NCBI GenBank assembly: GCA_023388675.1
Contig: JAEWFU010000236.1
Location: 1 to 6,228, forward strand
Reading direction: 5' to 3'
DNA length: 6,228 nt
Origin: Pseudomonadota bacterium
GTDB taxonomy: Bacteria; Pseudomonadota; Alphaproteobacteria; Rhizobiales; Rhizobiaceae
The notes beneath the pieces were generated by a model that saw only the letters and a program-made list of their open reading frames with translations, did no database searches and was not told where the DNA came from. Position 1 is the first letter of the stretch. Each line of letters starts with the position of its first letter. The position numbers and the translations under genes were made by a program. Positions 5,192 to 6,228 of the stretch are shown one piece after another.

Positions 5192-6228
5192 ATGAAATAC
5201 TTTACGAAAGCCGGCTTTGGTCTGGCGGGACTACTGGCAGCAACCGCGTTGACGCTGCCCGCACATGCCCAAACGGAACTTACGATGTACTACCCGATCG
5301 CCGTGGGCGGTCCGCTCACGAACGTGGTCGACAAGATGGTCGCCGAGTTCGAGGCGGAAAATGCCGACATCAAGGTGAACGCGATCTACGCAGGCAATTA
5401 TGACGATACGCGTGTTCGCGCGCTGTCGGCGCTGAATTCCGGGGAGCCGGCACAGCTCGCCGTCCTGTTCTCGATCGACGCCTATGACCTGATCGAGCAG
5501 GAAATCATCACGCCCTTCGATGAAGTGGTGAAGGACGATGCCGGCAAGGAATGGCTCGGGAGCTTCTATCCGGCTCTGATGGCAAACGGCGAGATCGAAG
5601 GGCACATCTGGGGCATTCCGTTCCAGCGCTCGACCATCGTCGCCTACTACAACAAGGACAAGTTCAAGGAAGCCGGTCTGGATCCGGAGAACCCGCCGAA
5701 GACGTGGGACGAGATGGTCGAAGCAGGCAAGGCACTGACCAAGGACGGCTCGTGGGGCCTGATGATCCCGTCGACCGGCTATGCCTACTGGATGTTCCAG
5801 GCGCTCGCGATCCAGAACGGCAAGGAACTTATGTCCGCCGACGGTCAACACACCTATTTCGACGACCCGGCGGTGGTCGAGGCTCTCGAGTTCTGGCGCG
5901 CGCTTGCCGAGGAGGACAAGATCATGCCGTCCGGCACGATCGAGTGGGGCACGCTGCGTCAGGCCTTCCTTGAAGGTCAGACCGCCATGATGTGGCACAC
6001 GACGGGAAATCTCACGGCGGTCAAGGAAGCAGCCACCTTCGATTTCGGCGTCTCGGTTCTCCCGGGCAACACCCAGCCGGGATCGCCGACCGGCGGCGGC
6101 AATTTCTATCTGTTTGCCGATACGACAGACGAAGAGCGCGAGGCAGCCCTGAAGCTCATCCAGTTCATGACGTCGCCGGAAAAGGCGGCGGAATGGTCGA
6201 TCGCGACGGGCTATATGGGTGTCTCCCC
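5192..6228 (+). CDS. ABC transporter extracellular solute-binding protein, family 1 (UgpB-like), 3' truncated by window
   Basis: The first 345 codons are present and run off the window edge; family members are usually about 400-440 residues, so most of the protein is visible. Residues 1-26 form a clear Sec signal peptide (MKYFTKAG, a hydrophobic core, then LPAHA before Q27). No lipobox Cys is present, so a free periplasmic protein is expected. The mature part has the family-1 binding-protein pattern: a first beta strand ELTMYYPIAVGG (29-40), a helix ending in FEAENADIKV (53-62), YAGNYDD (66-72), the hinge-side block IWGIPFQRSTIVAYYNKDKF (about 138-158), PKTWDEM (169-175), then GQTAMMWHTTGN in the C-lobe. 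It resembles glycerol-3-phosphate/sugar binding proteins of the UgpB/MalE class, but the ligand cannot be assigned. It follows the ATPase by 55 bp with a GC hairpin and a strong ribosome binding site between; two permease genes should lie downstream. Confidence 0.93.
   Translation, partial: MKYFTKAGFGLAGLLAATALTLPAHAQTELTMYYPIAVGGPLTNVVDKMVAEFEAENADIKVNAIYAGNYDDTRVRALSALNSGEPAQLAVLFSIDAYDLIEQEIITPFDEVVKDDAGKEWLGSFYPALMANGEIEGHIWGIPFQRSTIVAYYNKDKFKEAGLDPENPPKTWDEMVEAGKALTKDGSWGLMIPSTGYAYWMFQALAIQNGKELMSADGQHTYFDDPAVVEALEFWRALAEEDKIMPSGTIEWGTLRQAFLEGQTAMMWHTTGNLTAVKEAATFDFGVSVLPGNTQPGSPTGGGNFYLFADTTDEEREAALKLIQFMTSPEKAAEWSIATGYMGVS

Overview
The window is GC-rich DNA with the codon use, protein families and ABC-operon style of an alphaproteobacterium, probably a Hyphomicrobiales (rhizobial/Brucella-like) organism. 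That placement is inferred from protein style and not from a marker gene. No RNA gene, CRISPR array or intact mobile element is visible.

The left part holds a divergent pair. A YafY-type HTH/WYL transcriptional regulator (339-1307, minus) faces a small RidA/YjgF-family protein with an N-terminal signal peptide (1435-1905, plus). The 127 bp between them contains an imperfect palindrome close to the regulator start and a second 9-bp inverted repeat in the RidA leader, so control of both genes by the WYL protein is the simplest reading. The RidA-like protein has Gln where the catalytic Arg of true RidA enzymes lies, so it is probably not a standard enamine/imine deaminase. The ends of this part (1-338 and 1906-2198) have no convincing gene; each has a short coding-looking stretch on the minus strand that could be gene debris.

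The right part is a solute-uptake locus. A HAD-superfamily class IIA hydrolase (2199-3083, minus) is divergent from a DeoR/GlpR-type regulator (3338-4117, plus). The regulator overlaps by 4 bp a MalK/UgpC-type ABC transporter ATPase (4114-5136). A family-1 extracellular solute-binding protein follows (5192 to the window edge, truncated at its 3' end), and the permease genes are expected beyond the edge. The AT-rich 254-bp intergenic region between the hydrolase and the regulator carries three copies of a TGTTGTTT half-site, two as direct repeats 20 bp apart and one inverted, which suit a DeoR-type operator controlling both directions.

The proposed logic is that the binding protein captures a carbohydrate or polyol (possibly phosphorylated), the ATPase and unseen permeases import it, the DeoR protein senses a phosphorylated intermediate, and the HAD enzyme may dephosphorylate a product. 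The substrate cannot be told from sequence alone. Nothing here amounts to a wholly new system; the most unusual items are the exported, Arg-less RidA-like protein under a WYL regulator and the clear repeated half-sites in front of the DeoR gene.
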